Assembly (NCBI RefSeq): GCF_902506495.1 | Contig: NZ_LR733265.1 | Coordinates: forward strand, 498,098 to 562,097 | Source: Pseudomonas sp. 8O | Lineage (GTDB): Bacteria > Pseudomonadota > Gammaproteobacteria > Pseudomonadales > Pseudomonadaceae | DNA length: 64,000 nt | Direction of reading: 5' to 3' | Shown here: positions 1 through 9,966 of the stretch, piece by piece | How positions within the stretch are numbered: the stretch's first letter is position 1 | Layout of the letters: every line of letters starts with the position of its first letter | Translations under genes and position numbers: made by a program | Notes under the pieces: generated by a model | Told to the model about the DNA's origin: nothing | Seen by the model: the letters and a program-made list of their open reading frames with translations, nothing else | Databases searched by the model: none

Positions 1-205
1 CGCCCTTGCCGAACCACAGCACGCGGGCGACACCGGTGGCCAGCACCAGGCCGGCGCAGATGCCGTAGGCCATGTCGGTGATCATCAGGCTGCGCGCACG
101 GCGCAGATCCAGCGGCGCCTTGAACTGCACGTGTTCGACGCTGAGCAGAGCGAACAGCGCGAAGATTGACAGGTAGTGCAGGTAAGCGACGAACGCGGCA
201 GCCAT
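1..205 (-). CDS. DUF2214 family membrane protein (partial, C-terminus outside window)
   Basis: The reverse strand from an ATG at 205 reads MAAAFVAYLHYLSIFALFAL and continues open to the window edge. The segment has a hydrophobic first helix, the motif VEHVQFKAPLD, and a second helix ending in LWFGKG. This pattern matches the start of the DUF2214 family of small predicted inner-membrane proteins, whose function is unknown. About 68 residues are visible, which is less than half of the usual length. It faces the same way as the MATE gene upstream, but nothing ties the two functionally. Confidence 0.75.
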   Translation of the reverse strand, partial: MAAAFVAYLHYLSIFALFALLSVEHVQFKAPLDLRRARSLMITDMAYGICAGLVLATGVARVLWFGKG

Positions 206-296
206 GATTGCTTCCTTTCAGTGCGAGCTTGGGATGATTTCACTGCGGTTGTGGCCGCCGTGCTCCAGGCGATCGAGTGCCCGCTGGCGTTCGGTT

Positions 297-1685
297 TCAT
301 TGGCGGGTAGCGGGGCGCTGAGTATGGGCGATCTCTCCTGATGCTGGGGAAGGGAACCACAGGTCGCGACGGCTCAGTTGCCAAGCATAGCCAGCCAGTA
401 CCAGACTGCGCAGCCCCATGAAGGCCAGGAATGCCAACCACAATCCGTGATTGCCCAGGCTTTGCAGCCACCAGGCCAGCGGCAACGCCAAGGCCAGGGC
501 GATGAGCATGGCGTCGCGCATTTCCCGGGCGCGGGTAGCACCGATGAACAGGCCGTCAAGCAGGTAACTCCACACTGCCAGCAGCGGCAGCATCGCCAGA
601 TACGGCAAGAAGTTCAGGGCCAGTTCGCGCACTTCGGCGATATCTGTGAGCATGCCGACGAACCAGTGCCCGCCGAGCAGGAAGAACAGGGCGAAGCCGG
701 CGCTGGCCAGCAGCGACCAGGCACCGGCTACCAGTAGCGAACGGCGCAGCGCAGCGCGATCATGCGCGCCCAAGGCGTGGCCGCACAGGGCTTCAACGGC
801 ATGCGCCAGGCCGTCGAGGGCATAGGCGGTCAGCGTCAGACCGTTGAGCAACAGTGCATTGGCAGCCACTGTGGCATCGCCAAGGCGTGTGCCTTTCACG
901 GTGATCAGGAAGAACACCAGTTGCAGCGCCAGGGTACGGATGAAGATGTCACGGTTGACTGCCAGCAGCGGGCGCCAGTTGCTCCAGCGTTTCAACGCGC
1001 TGCTGTCGAGGCGGCCCGGATAGCGCCCAAGCGCGCCGCGGGCCAGCCACAGGCCGAGCAGGGCGCCACTCCATTCGGCGATCACCGATGCCCAGGCCGC
1101 ACCGGCCACGCCCCATTCGAGACCGAGCACGAACAGCAGGTCGAGCGCCACGTTGATCAGGTTGGCCGTCAGCAGGATCGCCAGCGGGCCACGGGCGCTC
1201 TGCGTGCCCAGCAGCCAGCCGATCAGGGCGTAGGTCGCCAGGCTGGCGGGCAGGCCGAGCAGGCGGATCTGGAAATACTGGCGCGCCAGTTGATCCAACT
1301 CGGCCGAGGGCTGCATCAGGCTCAGCGCGGCGTTACTGAAGGGCAAAGCCAGCAGGCCCAGAAGCAAGGCCATGAACACGCCCAGCCCGAGCCCTTGCAC
1401 CAATACCTGGCGCAGTGCGCCGCCGTCCTCGCGCCCTGCCGCCTGAGCGGCGAAGCCGGTACTGCCCATGCGCAGAAAGCCCATGGCCCAGGTCAGCAGG
1501 GTGTAGAGGCTGCCGCCCACCGCCACGGCAGCCAATTGGTGGGCATGCGGCAGATGGCCAACTACGGCAGTGTCGACCAGCGCCACCATGGGCACCGACA
1601 GGTTGGAGAGAATCATCGGTGCGGCAAGGGCCCAGACCTTGCGCTGGGTCGGGGCGTGGCGCCAGGCATCGAGCAGGGCGGACAT
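297..1685 (-). CDS. MATE family multidrug/toxin efflux transporter (DinF-like)
   Basis: A 462-residue polytopic inner-membrane protein with about 12 hydrophobic segments. The N-terminus contains VWALAAPMILSNLSVPMVAL followed by VDTAVVGHL, the typical DinF-branch MATE opening. MATE proteins expel cationic or drug-like compounds using an H+ or Na+ gradient; the substrate here cannot be told. An in-frame ATG 11 codons upstream exists (1718), but MSALLDAW at 1685 fits the family start better. The final residues (IAHTQRPATRQ) look non-conserved and run up to the gap before the DUF2214 gene. It is divergent from the alpha-2-macroglobulin gene. Confidence 0.88.
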   Translation of the reverse strand: MSALLDAWRHAPTQRKVWALAAPMILSNLSVPMVALVDTAVVGHLPHAHQLAAVAVGGSLYTLLTWAMGFLRMGSTGFAAQAAGREDGGALRQVLVQGLGLGVFMALLLGLLALPFSNAALSLMQPSAELDQLARQYFQIRLLGLPASLATYALIGWLLGTQSARGPLAILLTANLINVALDLLFVLGLEWGVAGAAWASVIAEWSGALLGLWLARGALGRYPGRLDSSALKRWSNWRPLLAVNRDIFIRTLALQLVFFLITVKGTRLGDATVAANALLLNGLTLTAYALDGLAHAVEALCGHALGAHDRAALRRSLLVAGAWSLLASAGFALFFLLGGHWFVGMLTDIAEVRELALNFLPYLAMLPLLAVWSYLLDGLFIGATRAREMRDAMLIALALALPLAWWLQSLGNHGLWLAFLAFMGLRSLVLAGYAWQLSRRDLWFPSPASGEIAHTQRPATRQ

Positions 1686-1848
1686 GGGCGGCTCCGGCAA
1701 AGCACCGATTATAGGCACAGCGCTGGCGTGGTCGCACGTCGCCTCAGGAGTGTGAGTGGCTTGGCGAATTCTTCTGCAAGGCTCGTCGTTGGCAGGGCGC
1801 CTCGGCTATAGTTGTCGGCTTCTGCGCCCCCTGATTCCGGAGCCCGCA

Positions 1849-4800
1849 ATGCCGAACAAAGGACTGCTTCTGGCCCTCGCACTCACACTGCCCCTGACCC
1901 TGCTCAGTGCCTGCGATTCTTCTGAACCCCCTGCCACGGTGACCCCCGCCGCGCCTGCCGCACAACAGCCGCAAGTGCCTGCGCCTGCGGTCGACCGCGA
2001 CGCGCTGGCCAAGCGCTATGCCGGCCGCGAGCTGGAGGTGGTGGACGTTTCCGAGGTGCAACTCGACGGCGCCAGCGCGCTGTCGGTGACCTTCTCCATC
2101 CCGCTGGACCCCGACCAGTCCTTCGCCGAGCGCCTGCACCTGGTCGACAGCAAGACCGGCAAGGTCGATGGCGCCTGGGAACTGACCGACAACATCAGCG
2201 AGTTGCGCCTGCGCCATCTGGAGCCGCAGCGCAAACTGGTGCTGACCATCGATGCCGGCCTGAAGTCGATCAATGGTGGCAAGCTCGCTGCCGAACATGT
2301 CAGTCGCTTCGAAACCCGCGACCTGCAGGCCAGCGTCGGTTTCGCCAGCCGTGGTTCGCTGCTGCCGACACGCCTGGCCGAAGGCCTGCCGGTGATCGCG
2401 CTGAACGTCGACAAGGTCAACGTCGAGTTCTTCCGCATCAAGCCCGAGGCTCTGCCGCGCTTCCTGTCCCGCTGGGGGCGTTCCAGCAATCTGGATACCT
2501 GGGAGGCGCGCGAAATGCTGCCGATGGCCGATCTGGTCTATGGCGGTCGCTTCGACCTCAATCCGGCGCGCAACACCCGCGAAACCCTGCTGTTGCCCAT
2601 CGCCGGCCTGGAGCCGTTCAAGCAGCCGGGCGTTTACCTGGCGGTGATGCGTGAGGCCGGCAGCTACAGCTACTCGCAACCGGCGACGCTGTTTTCCCTG
2701 AGTGATATCGGCCTGTCCGCGCATCGCTATCGCGACCGTCTTGACGTGTTTACCCAGGCGCTGGAAGGTGGCAAGGCGCAGTCCGGCGTGCAGCTTGAGC
2801 TGCTCGACGGTGAAGGTGCCCTGCTCGCCGAAGGCAAGACCGATTCGGCTGGCCATGCGCAACTGCCGTTGTCAGCCAAGGCCCAGGTGCTGCTGGCCAA
2901 GCAGGACGAGCAGACCAGCCTGCTGCGCCTGAACACCCCGGCGCTGGACCTGGCCGAGTTCGACATCACCGGCCCGAAAGCGCATGCCCTGCAGTTCTTC
3001 GTGTTCGGCCCGCGCGATCTGTATCGCCCCGGCGAGACCGTGCTGCTCAACGGCCTGTTGCGTGATGCCGACGGCAGCCCGGTCAAGACTCAGCCGGTCA
3101 GTGTCGAAGTGCGTCGCCCGGATGAGCAGATCAGCCGCAAGTTCGTCTGGAATGCCGGTGATGACGGTCTCTATCAGTATCAGCTGCCGCTTGCCGAAGA
3201 AGCGCCGACCGGTCGCTGGCAGTTGCTGCTGGACCTCGGCGACGGCAACCCGCAGCTCTACGAATTCCTCGTCGAGGACTTCCTCCCCGAGCGCCTGGCC
3301 CTGGAACTCAAGGGCCAGGAGCAGCCCTACACGCCGGGCGACAGCGCCGAGTTCGCGGTGACCGGGCGTTACCTCTACGGTGCGCCGGCCGCTGGCAACC
3401 GCCTGACCGGGCAGCTTTACGTACGCCCGCTGCGTGAAGCGGTGGCGAGCTTGCCGGGCTATCAGTTCGGCGACATCACCGAGGCCGACCTGAGCCAGGA
3501 CCAGGAAATCGACGAGGTCAATCTCGACGACCAGGGCCGCGCCGTATTGCGCCCGGAAAACCGCTGGAGCGACGCCAGATCACCGCTGCGCCTGATCCTT
3601 CAGGCCAGCCTGCAGGAGTCCGGTGGCCGCCCGATCACCCGGCGTATCATCCAGCCGGTATGGCCGGCCGAGCGCCTGCCAGGTCTGCGCGGGCTGTTCG
3701 AGGGCGAAGAGGTCGATGCCGACAGCCTGGCCGAATTCGAAATCCTGGTGGCCGACGCCGCCGGCAACAAGCTGGCGGCCGACAACCTCAATGTGCGTCT
3801 GGTGCGTGAGCGCCGCGACTACTTCTGGAGCTTCTCCGACGGTGAGGGCTGGCGCCACAACTACAACGAGAAGTTCCTCACCCTCAGCGACGAGCCCCTG
3901 AAGATCACCGCTGGCGGCACCGCCAAGGTCAGTTTCCCGGTGGAGTGGGGCCCGTACCGGGTCGAGGTGGTGGACAACCAGACCGGCCTGGTCAGCAGCC
4001 TGCGTTTCTGGGCCGGCTACCGCTGGCAGGACAACGCCGACGGCGGCGCAGTGCGCCCCGACCAGGTCAAGCTGGCGCTGGACAAGCCGGCCTACGCCGC
4101 GGGCGATGTGGCGAAGATCACCGTCACCCCGCCAGCGGCCGGTAACGGCTACCTGCTGGTCGAGTCCAGCGAGGGGCCGCTGTGGTGGCAGGAGATCAGC
4201 GTGCCGGCAGGCGGCAAGACCTTCGAGCTGCCCATCGACCAGAAATGGGCGCGCCATGACCTCTATCTCAGTGCCCTGGTGATTCGCCCCGGCGAGCGCA
4301 AGGCGCAGGTCACGCCGAAGCGTGCCGTTGGCCTGCTGCACCTGCCCCTGGAGCGCGCCCCGCGCAAGTTGGCGCTGAGCCTGGAAGCGCCGGAAAAAAT
4401 GCGTCCGAAGCAGCCGCTGACGGTAAAGGTCAGCGCGCGCAACGCCGACGGCAGCATTCCCGAGAAGGTGCATGTACTGGTCGCTGCGGTCGATGTGGGC
4501 ATTCTCAACATCACCAGCTACGCCACGCCCGATCCGTTCGCCAATTTCTTCGGGCGCAAGGCCTATGGTGCCGACCAGCTGGATATCTACGGTCAACTGA
4601 TCGAGGCCCAGGGGCGTGTCGCCAGCCTGGCCTTCGGCGGTGACGCCGGTCTCGCCGCCGGTGGCAAGCGTCCGGATACCAGCGTGCTGATCGTCGCGCT
4701 GCAGAGCGATGCGCTGAAGCTGAACGACAAGGGCGAGGGCGAAGTCAGCCTGGATATCCCCGACTTCAACGGTGAGCTGCGTCTGATGGCGCAGGCCTGG

Positions 4801-6759
4801 ACCGACGAGCGCTTCGGCATGGCCGAGGCCAAGACAGTGGTCGCAGCGCCGCTGATCGCCGAGCTGTCGATGCCGCGCTTCCTCGCCGGTGGCGACGAAA
4901 CCACCCTGGCGCTGGATCTGACCAACCTGTCCGGCAGCGAGCAGAAGCTCGACGTGCAACTCGGCGTCGAAGGTCAGCTGCGCCTGCTCGGCAAGGGGGA
5001 ATCACCGATCAGCCTGAAAGATGGCGAACGCACCACCTTGCGCATTCCGGTGCGTGCCGAAGGCGGTCTGGGGCAAGGCCGTATTCATGTCGAGGTGCAG
5101 GGCCTGGCGTTGCCGGATGAGACGCTGGGTGATTTCAGCCGTGAGTGGACGCTGGGGATTCGCCCGGCTTATCCGGCGCAGCTGCAACACTTCCGTGCGG
5201 TTCTCGGCGAAGGCGAGCCCTGGAGCATGCCGGCTGGCACCCTCAACCAGTTCGAGCCTGCCGGGCTGGAGGCCGTGCTGGCCTTGTCGAGCCGGCCGCC
5301 GCTGAATCTCGGTGAGCAGATTCGTGCGCTCAAGGCCTATCCCTATGGTTGCCTGGAGCAGACCACCAGTGGCCTGTACCCGTCGCTCTACGCCGATGCC
5401 GCCAGCCTCAAACGCCTGGGGCTGGAGGGCGAGCCGGACGAGCAGCGACGCAAGAGTATCGAGCTGGGTATCGAGCGCCTGCTCGGTATGCAGCGTCACA
5501 ACGGTGGCTTTGGCTTGTGGAGCGCCGAGAGCGAAGAGGAATACTGGCTGACCGCCTATGTCACCGACTTCCTCCTGCGTGCCCGTGAGCAAGGCTTCGG
5601 CGTGCCGCCAGAGGCACTGAAGAAGGCCAGTGATCGCCTGCTGCGCTACCTGCAGCAGAGCAGCCTGATCGAGGCCAGTTACAGCCAGGACTTCGCTCAC
5701 ACCCGCTTCGCCGTGCAGGCTTATGCCGGCTATGTTCTGGCGCGCAGCCAGCAAGCGCCTCTGGGTGCGCTGCGCAGCCTGTTCGACCGTCGCAACGAAG
5801 CGCGTTCCGGCCTGCCGTTGGTGCACCTGGCGGCTGCGCTGAAACTGATGGGCGATGCGCCGCGTGCCGAGCAGGCGTTGAATCAGGGGTTGATCCAGCA
5901 GCGCGATGGCGAACGCTGGATGGCCGACTATGGCAGCCCGCTACGTGACCAAGCACTGATCCTCGCCCTGCTGGAAGAGCACGACCTGGCGACTGGTCAG
6001 CGCGAGCAGCGTCTGTTCAACCTGGCGGATGAACTGGCCGGCCAGCGCTGGCTGTCGACCCAGGAGCGCAACTCGCTGTTCCTCGCCGGCCGCGGCATTC
6101 TTGGCAAACCCGAGCAGGCCTGGAGCGCCAAACTGGCCAGTGGTGCCTTCCAGTTCGACCTGAGCAACCAGCAGCCCGGTATCAAGCTGGAGCGTGGCGA
6201 ACTGGCCGAACCGCTGAGCGTGAGCAATGCCGGCAGCGCCACGTTGTATCAGCAACTGACCCTGTCCGGTTACCCGAGTCAGGCGCCGCGCGCCGGTGGC
6301 GAAAACCTCAGCATCGAGCGCGAATACCTCAGCATGGATGGCCGCCCGCTCGATCTACAGCGTCTGGACAGCGGCGAGCTGGTGCTGGTGCACCTGGCTG
6401 TGAGGGCCACGCAGCGCGTGCCGGACGCCCTGGTCGTCGACCTGCTGCCGGCCGGCCTGGAGCTGGAGAACCAGAACCTGGCACAAAGCGCAGCGAGCCT
6501 CGATGACGCCGGCAGCAACGTCAAGGAATGGCGTCGTTCCATGCAGAATGCGCGGATCAAGCATCAGGAGTATCGCGGTGATCGCTACGTGGCAGCGGTG
6601 GATGTGGAAGGCTACGGCACCACCCATCTGCTCTACCTGGCCCGCGCGGTGACGCCTGGCAGCTACCGCGTGCCGCCACCGCAGGTGGAGTCCATGTACC
6701 GGCCGAGCTGGCAGGCGCTGGGCAGTGCGCCGGATAGTCTGGTGGTGAGGGGGCGCTAA
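1849..6759 (+). CDS. yfhM: bacterial alpha-2-macroglobulin lipoprotein (YfhM type)
   Basis: A 1636-residue periplasmic protease-trap lipoprotein. The chosen ATG gives a signal peptide ending in the lipobox LLSAC, so the mature N-terminus is a lipidated Cys, followed by a Pro/Ala-rich linker. Multiple beta-rich macroglobulin domains follow. The thioester motif CLEQ lies at residues 1168-1171 within YPYGCLEQTTSG, so covalent capture of attacking proteases should be intact. The family is known to guard the periplasm and is usually encoded next to penicillin-binding protein 1C, as here (pbpC at 7452). A longer reading frame extends upstream to 1756 but would bury the signal peptide. The pairing with pbpC is interrupted by a RAYT gene and REP sequences. 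Confidence 0.95.
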   Translation: MPNKGLLLALALTLPLTLLSACDSSEPPATVTPAAPAAQQPQVPAPAVDRDALAKRYAGRELEVVDVSEVQLDGASALSVTFSIPLDPDQSFAERLHLVDSKTGKVDGAWELTDNISELRLRHLEPQRKLVLTIDAGLKSINGGKLAAEHVSRFETRDLQASVGFASRGSLLPTRLAEGLPVIALNVDKVNVEFFRIKPEALPRFLSRWGRSSNLDTWEAREMLPMADLVYGGRFDLNPARNTRETLLLPIAGLEPFKQPGVYLAVMREAGSYSYSQPATLFSLSDIGLSAHRYRDRLDVFTQALEGGKAQSGVQLELLDGEGALLAEGKTDSAGHAQLPLSAKAQVLLAKQDEQTSLLRLNTPALDLAEFDITGPKAHALQFFVFGPRDLYRPGETVLLNGLLRDADGSPVKTQPVSVEVRRPDEQISRKFVWNAGDDGLYQYQLPLAEEAPTGRWQLLLDLGDGNPQLYEFLVEDFLPERLALELKGQEQPYTPGDSAEFAVTGRYLYGAPAAGNRLTGQLYVRPLREAVASLPGYQFGDITEADLSQDQEIDEVNLDDQGRAVLRPENRWSDARSPLRLILQASLQESGGRPITRRIIQPVWPAERLPGLRGLFEGEEVDADSLAEFEILVADAAGNKLAADNLNVRLVRERRDYFWSFSDGEGWRHNYNEKFLTLSDEPLKITAGGTAKVSFPVEWGPYRVEVVDNQTGLVSSLRFWAGYRWQDNADGGAVRPDQVKLALDKPAYAAGDVAKITVTPPAAGNGYLLVESSEGPLWWQEISVPAGGKTFELPIDQKWARHDLYLSALVIRPGERKAQVTPKRAVGLLHLPLERAPRKLALSLEAPEKMRPKQPLTVKVSARNADGSIPEKVHVLVAAVDVGILNITSYATPDPFANFFGRKAYGADQLDIYGQLIEAQGRVASLAFGGDAGLAAGGKRPDTSVLIVALQSDALKLNDKGEGEVSLDIPDFNGELRLMAQAWTDERFGMAEAKTVVAAPLIAELSMPRFLAGGDETTLALDLTNLSGSEQKLDVQLGVEGQLRLLGKGESPISLKDGERTTLRIPVRAEGGLGQGRIHVEVQGLALPDETLGDFSREWTLGIRPAYPAQLQHFRAVLGEGEPWSMPAGTLNQFEPAGLEAVLALSSRPPLNLGEQIRALKAYPYGCLEQTTSGLYPSLYADAASLKRLGLEGEPDEQRRKSIELGIERLLGMQRHNGGFGLWSAESEEEYWLTAYVTDFLLRAREQGFGVPPEALKKASDRLLRYLQQSSLIEASYSQDFAHTRFAVQAYAGYVLARSQQAPLGALRSLFDRRNEARSGLPLVHLAAALKLMGDAPRAEQALNQGLIQQRDGERWMADYGSPLRDQALILALLEEHDLATGQREQRLFNLADELAGQRWLSTQERNSLFLAGRGILGKPEQAWSAKLASGAFQFDLSNQQPGIKLERGELAEPLSVSNAGSATLYQQLTLSGYPSQAPRAGGENLSIEREYLSMDGRPLDLQRLDSGELVLVHLAVRATQRVPDALVVDLLPAGLELENQNLAQSAASLDDAGSNVKEWRRSMQNARIKHQEYRGDRYVAAVDVEGYGTTHLLYLARAVTPGSYRVPPPQVESMYRPSWQALGSAPDSLVVRGR

Positions 6760-6764
6760 AAGCG

Positions 6765-6818
6765 AGCCCGGATTGCATCCGGGCTACAGGAGTCGCGTAG
6801 CCCGGATGCAATCCGGGA
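6765..6818. repeat. REP pair (inverted) upstream of RAYT
   Basis: Two REP-like palindromes, CCCGGATTGCATCCGGG (from 6767) and CCCGGATGCAATCCGGG (from 6801), lie in inverted orientation. They start directly after the alpha-2-macroglobulin stop codon. The same arrangement recurs at 7387-7438 on the other side of the RAYT gene, and a lone copy is at 27797. Confidence 0.9.
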
Positions 6819-6848
6819 GCTTTGTTGAGTGGGCACGGAGGCCCGATC

Positions 6849-7379
6849 ATGGTCGCTTACCGAAGAGCCCGGGTGGCAGGTGGTTGTTATTTCCTGACCC
6901 TGGCACTGCAAGACAGGTCCAGCGACTTGCTGGTCAGATATTCAACTCGGCTTCGTCAGTGCCTACGGAGCGTTCAAGCGCAGAGGCCTTTTCGCCTTCC
7001 TGCTCTGGTCGTGCTACCCGACCATCTGCATATGCTGATGGTGTTGCCGACCGATGACGCCGACTTCTCTGCACGGGTTCGCAAGCTCAAGAGAGAATTC
7101 ATTGTTGCGTTACGCCAACAGGTCGGGATCAGAGTGCAGACCAACGCCAAGGGCGAAGCCAATATCTGGCAGCGACGTTTCTGGGAGCATCTGATCCGTG
7201 ACGAGCAGGACTACCGCAACCATGTGGATTACATTCATGTCAATCCGCTCAAGCATGGTCTGGTCGCTCGTGTACAGGATTGGCCGTTTTCCAGTTTTCA
7301 TCACTATGTACGGCAAGGTTTGCTACCCAGCGATTGGGCGGGTGGCACAGGCGTTGAGATCGAAAATGCTGGTGAGTAA
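6849..7379 (+). CDS. REP-associated tyrosine transposase (RAYT, IS200/IS605-related)
   Basis: A 176-residue Y1-HUH enzyme. Visible are the metal-binding HLH motif in VLPDHLHMLMVLP and, downstream, WEHLIRDEQDYRNHVDYIHV, which carries the conserved RAYT tyrosine region. RAYTs are domesticated transposases that recognise and mobilise REP/REPIN sequences; they usually sit as single chromosomal genes bracketed by their own REPs, exactly as here (6765-6818 and 7387-7438). The start MVAYRRARV at 6849 fits the family; an in-frame ATG nine codons earlier lies close to the REP. The gene separates yfhM and pbpC, which are usually adjacent. Confidence 0.9.
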   Translation: MVAYRRARVAGGCYFLTLALQDRSSDLLVRYSTRLRQCLRSVQAQRPFRLPALVVLPDHLHMLMVLPTDDADFSARVRKLKREFIVALRQQVGIRVQTNAKGEANIWQRRFWEHLIRDEQDYRNHVDYIHVNPLKHGLVARVQDWPFSSFHHYVRQGLLPSDWAGGTGVEIENAGE

Positions 7380-7386
7380 GGTGATC

Positions 7387-7438
7387 CCCGGATTGCATCC
7401 GGGCTACGCCGACCCTGTATCCCGGATGCAATCCGGGA
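7387..7438. repeat. REP pair (inverted) downstream of RAYT
   Basis: CCCGGATTGCATCCGGG (from 7387) and CCCGGATGCAATCCGGG (from 7421) are inverted with respect to each other, mirroring the pair at 6765-6818. The second copy ends a few bases before the possible GTG start of pbpC, so it lies in that gene's leader. Confidence 0.9.
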
Positions 7439-7451
7439 GCTTGTGCTGACC

Positions 7452-9776
7452 ATGCGACTCAACCACTTGCGTCGCTGGCTCATACTCGCTTGCGTTCCCC
7501 TGGCCCTGTTCTGGCTAGCCGACCGCCTGTTCCCGCTACCCCTGCCCGAGGACGATCTGGCGCGGGTGGTGCTGGCCGAGGACGGCACGCCGCTTTGGCG
7601 CTTCGCTGATCGTGACGGTGTATGGCGTTATCCGGTGACGCCGGATGAAGTTTCGCCCTATTACCTGGAGGCGCTGCTGACCTACGAGGACCGCTGGTTC
7701 CGCCAGCACCCCGGCATCAACCCACTGGCGCTGGGCCGTGCGGCCTGGCAGAACCTCACCGGCGGGCGCGTGGTGTCCGGCGGCAGTACGCTGTCGATGC
7801 AGGTGGCGCGTCTGCTCGATCCGCATGGCCGTGACCTGCCCGGCAAACTCAAGCAACTCTGGCGCACGGCGCAGCTGGAATGGCATCTGTCCAAGGATGA
7901 AATCCTTACCCTGTATCTGAACCGCGCGCCCTTCGGAGGCACCCTCGAGGGCGTCGCGGCGGCGAGCTGGAGTTACCTGGGCAAACCACCAAGTCAGCTC
8001 ACGCGTGCCGATGCCGCGCTGCTCGCGGTGCTGCCGCAGGCGCCCAGCCGCTTGCGCCCGGACCGCCATCCCGAACGCGCCCAGGCAGCGCGTGACAAGG
8101 TGCTGCGGCGTCTGGGCGAATTTCAGGTGTGGCCACAGGCCCAGGTGGATGAGGCGCTGGAGGAGCCGGTGTTTCTCGCGCCGCGCCGTGAGCCGAGCCT
8201 GGCGCCCTTGCTGGCGCGGCGACTGAACCGTGCCGGCAGCCCGCCATTGATCCATACCACCCTCGATGCCGGCCTGCAGTTGCGTCTGGAGGATCTGCTG
8301 CTGGGCTGGCGGGCACGTCTGCCGGAGCGCACCTCGGCGGCGATCCTGGTCGTGGAGCACGAGAGCATGGCCGTGCGCGCCTACCTTGGCTCGGTGGATA
8401 TCGCCGACACCTCGCGCTTCGGTCATGTCGACATGGTGCGCGCCCTGCGTTCGCCCGGCTCGACGCTCAAACCCTTCCTCTACGGCATGGCCCTGGATGC
8501 CGGGCTGATCCACTCCGAGTCGCTGCTGCAGGACGTGCCCCGGCACTACGGTGACTACCGGCCAGGCAACTTCTCTACCGGCTTCATCGGCCCGGTGTCG
8601 GCCAGCGAGGCGCTGGCCACCTCGCTCAACCTGCCGGCCGTGCAGTTGCTCGAAGCCTACGGGCCGAAGCGCTTTGCCGGCGAATTGCGCAGTGCCGGTG
8701 TGCCGATTCGCCTGCCGGCGCTGGCCGAGCCGAACCTGGCGCTGATCCTCGGTGGCGGCGGTTCGCGCCTGGAGTCGCTGGTGGCGGGTTACAGCGCCTT
8801 CGCGCGCGGCGGCATGGCGGCCAGACCTCGCCTGCAACCAGATGATCAACTGCGCGAGCGGCGCCTGCTGTCGCCCGGCTCGGCCTGGATCATCCGGCGC
8901 ATTCTCAGCGGCCAGGCACGCCCGGATCGCGACCCGCGCGCCTACCTGGCACAGCGCCCGACCCTGGCCTGGAAGACCGGCACCAGCTACGGCTTTCGCG
9001 ATGCCTGGGCCATCGGCGTTGGTCCGCGTCATCTGATCGGTATCTGGATCGGTCGCCCGGACGGCACCCCGGTGCCCGGCCAGTTCGGCCTGGCTTCCGC
9101 TGCCCCGCTGCTGCTGCAGGTGCATGATCTACTGGTCAATCGTGACAGCCAGCGCGGCATCGCTGCGCCGGCCGATCCACAGCCGGCCGAGGTTGGCGTG
9201 GCCGCCATCTGCTGGCCGCTGGGGCAGCCGATGAGCAAGGATGATCCCAACTGTCGGCGCCTGCGCTTTGCCTGGACGCTCGAAGGCACCACGCCACCGA
9301 CGCTGCTGGCCGCTGATCAGCCGTTGGGCAGCGGCCTGCGCGAGCGCTATTGGTTGAATGCCGGTGGGCGTCGCGTTGGTCCGGGCTGCCCGGGAGCCGA
9401 GGTGCGTGAACTGGCCTTGTGGCCGGCGCCATTGGAGCCCTGGCTACCGCGTCGTGAACAGCGTACGGCACGTTTGCCGAACGTCGACCCGAGCTGCCCG
9501 CCACCGCGCAGCAGCCAGGTGGCGCCGCTGTCCATCGTCGGTGTGCGCGACGGTGATCGTCTGCGTCGTCCGCAGGGCATGCATGAGCCGCTGCGGCTCA
9601 GCCTTTCAGCGCTGGGAGGAAGTGGTCGGCGCTGGTGGTTCCTCGATGGCCGACCGCTGGGTGACACTGCGCTGGATGCACCTTTCAATCACGCCTTCGA
9701 CAGCGGCAGGCATCAACTGAGCGTGCTCGACGAGGGTGGCCAGACCGCTCGTCTGGAGTTCAGCGTAGGGCCGTAA
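7452..9776 (+). CDS. pbpC: penicillin-binding protein 1C (bifunctional glycosyltransferase/transpeptidase-like)
   Basis: A 774-residue class A PBP anchored by one N-terminal helix (WLILACVPLALFWLADRLF). The GT51 domain contains YEDRWFRQHPGIN with the catalytic Glu and the GGSTLSMQVARLL motif. The transpeptidase domain shows S337-T-L-K340 (SPGSTLKPF), an SLN triad and a KTGTS box. The C-terminal about 100 residues match the BiPBP_C extension of PBP1C. It polymerises and possibly cross-links peptidoglycan, and partners functionally with the alpha-2-macroglobulin upstream. Start choice is uncertain: GTG at 7443 has a closer GGGAG, while ATG at 7452 is preferred here. Confidence 0.93.
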   Translation: MRLNHLRRWLILACVPLALFWLADRLFPLPLPEDDLARVVLAEDGTPLWRFADRDGVWRYPVTPDEVSPYYLEALLTYEDRWFRQHPGINPLALGRAAWQNLTGGRVVSGGSTLSMQVARLLDPHGRDLPGKLKQLWRTAQLEWHLSKDEILTLYLNRAPFGGTLEGVAAASWSYLGKPPSQLTRADAALLAVLPQAPSRLRPDRHPERAQAARDKVLRRLGEFQVWPQAQVDEALEEPVFLAPRREPSLAPLLARRLNRAGSPPLIHTTLDAGLQLRLEDLLLGWRARLPERTSAAILVVEHESMAVRAYLGSVDIADTSRFGHVDMVRALRSPGSTLKPFLYGMALDAGLIHSESLLQDVPRHYGDYRPGNFSTGFIGPVSASEALATSLNLPAVQLLEAYGPKRFAGELRSAGVPIRLPALAEPNLALILGGGGSRLESLVAGYSAFARGGMAARPRLQPDDQLRERRLLSPGSAWIIRRILSGQARPDRDPRAYLAQRPTLAWKTGTSYGFRDAWAIGVGPRHLIGIWIGRPDGTPVPGQFGLASAAPLLLQVHDLLVNRDSQRGIAAPADPQPAEVGVAAICWPLGQPMSKDDPNCRRLRFAWTLEGTTPPTLLAADQPLGSGLRERYWLNAGGRRVGPGCPGAEVRELALWPAPLEPWLPRREQRTARLPNVDPSCPPPRSSQVAPLSIVGVRDGDRLRRPQGMHEPLRLSLSALGGSGRRWWFLDGRPLGDTALDAPFNHAFDSGRHQLSVLDEGGQTARLEFSVGP

Positions 9777-9966
9777 AGCGCGCCGCTGGCGCCGACCGCT
9801 CTGGCCTGCGCCCTGATCATCACTGCGCATGATCTCGCCTGGAGCGAATAAAGCTCTGTCGTGAGCCGCCGATATGAAACCTGGCGGTAATCGATTTGCA
9901 ATTTGTGTACATTTTTGTATCCAATTGCTCGGGTGAGCTCAAGAATAATAACCGGGAGAAGCCTCC

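Noticed and set aside
206..297. Reverse-strand tail LPANETERQRALDRLEHGG downstream of the MATE gene
   Set aside because: It looks protein-like and slightly like the start of a GAF-domain protein, but has no start codon other than an improbable ATA and ends after about 35 residues.
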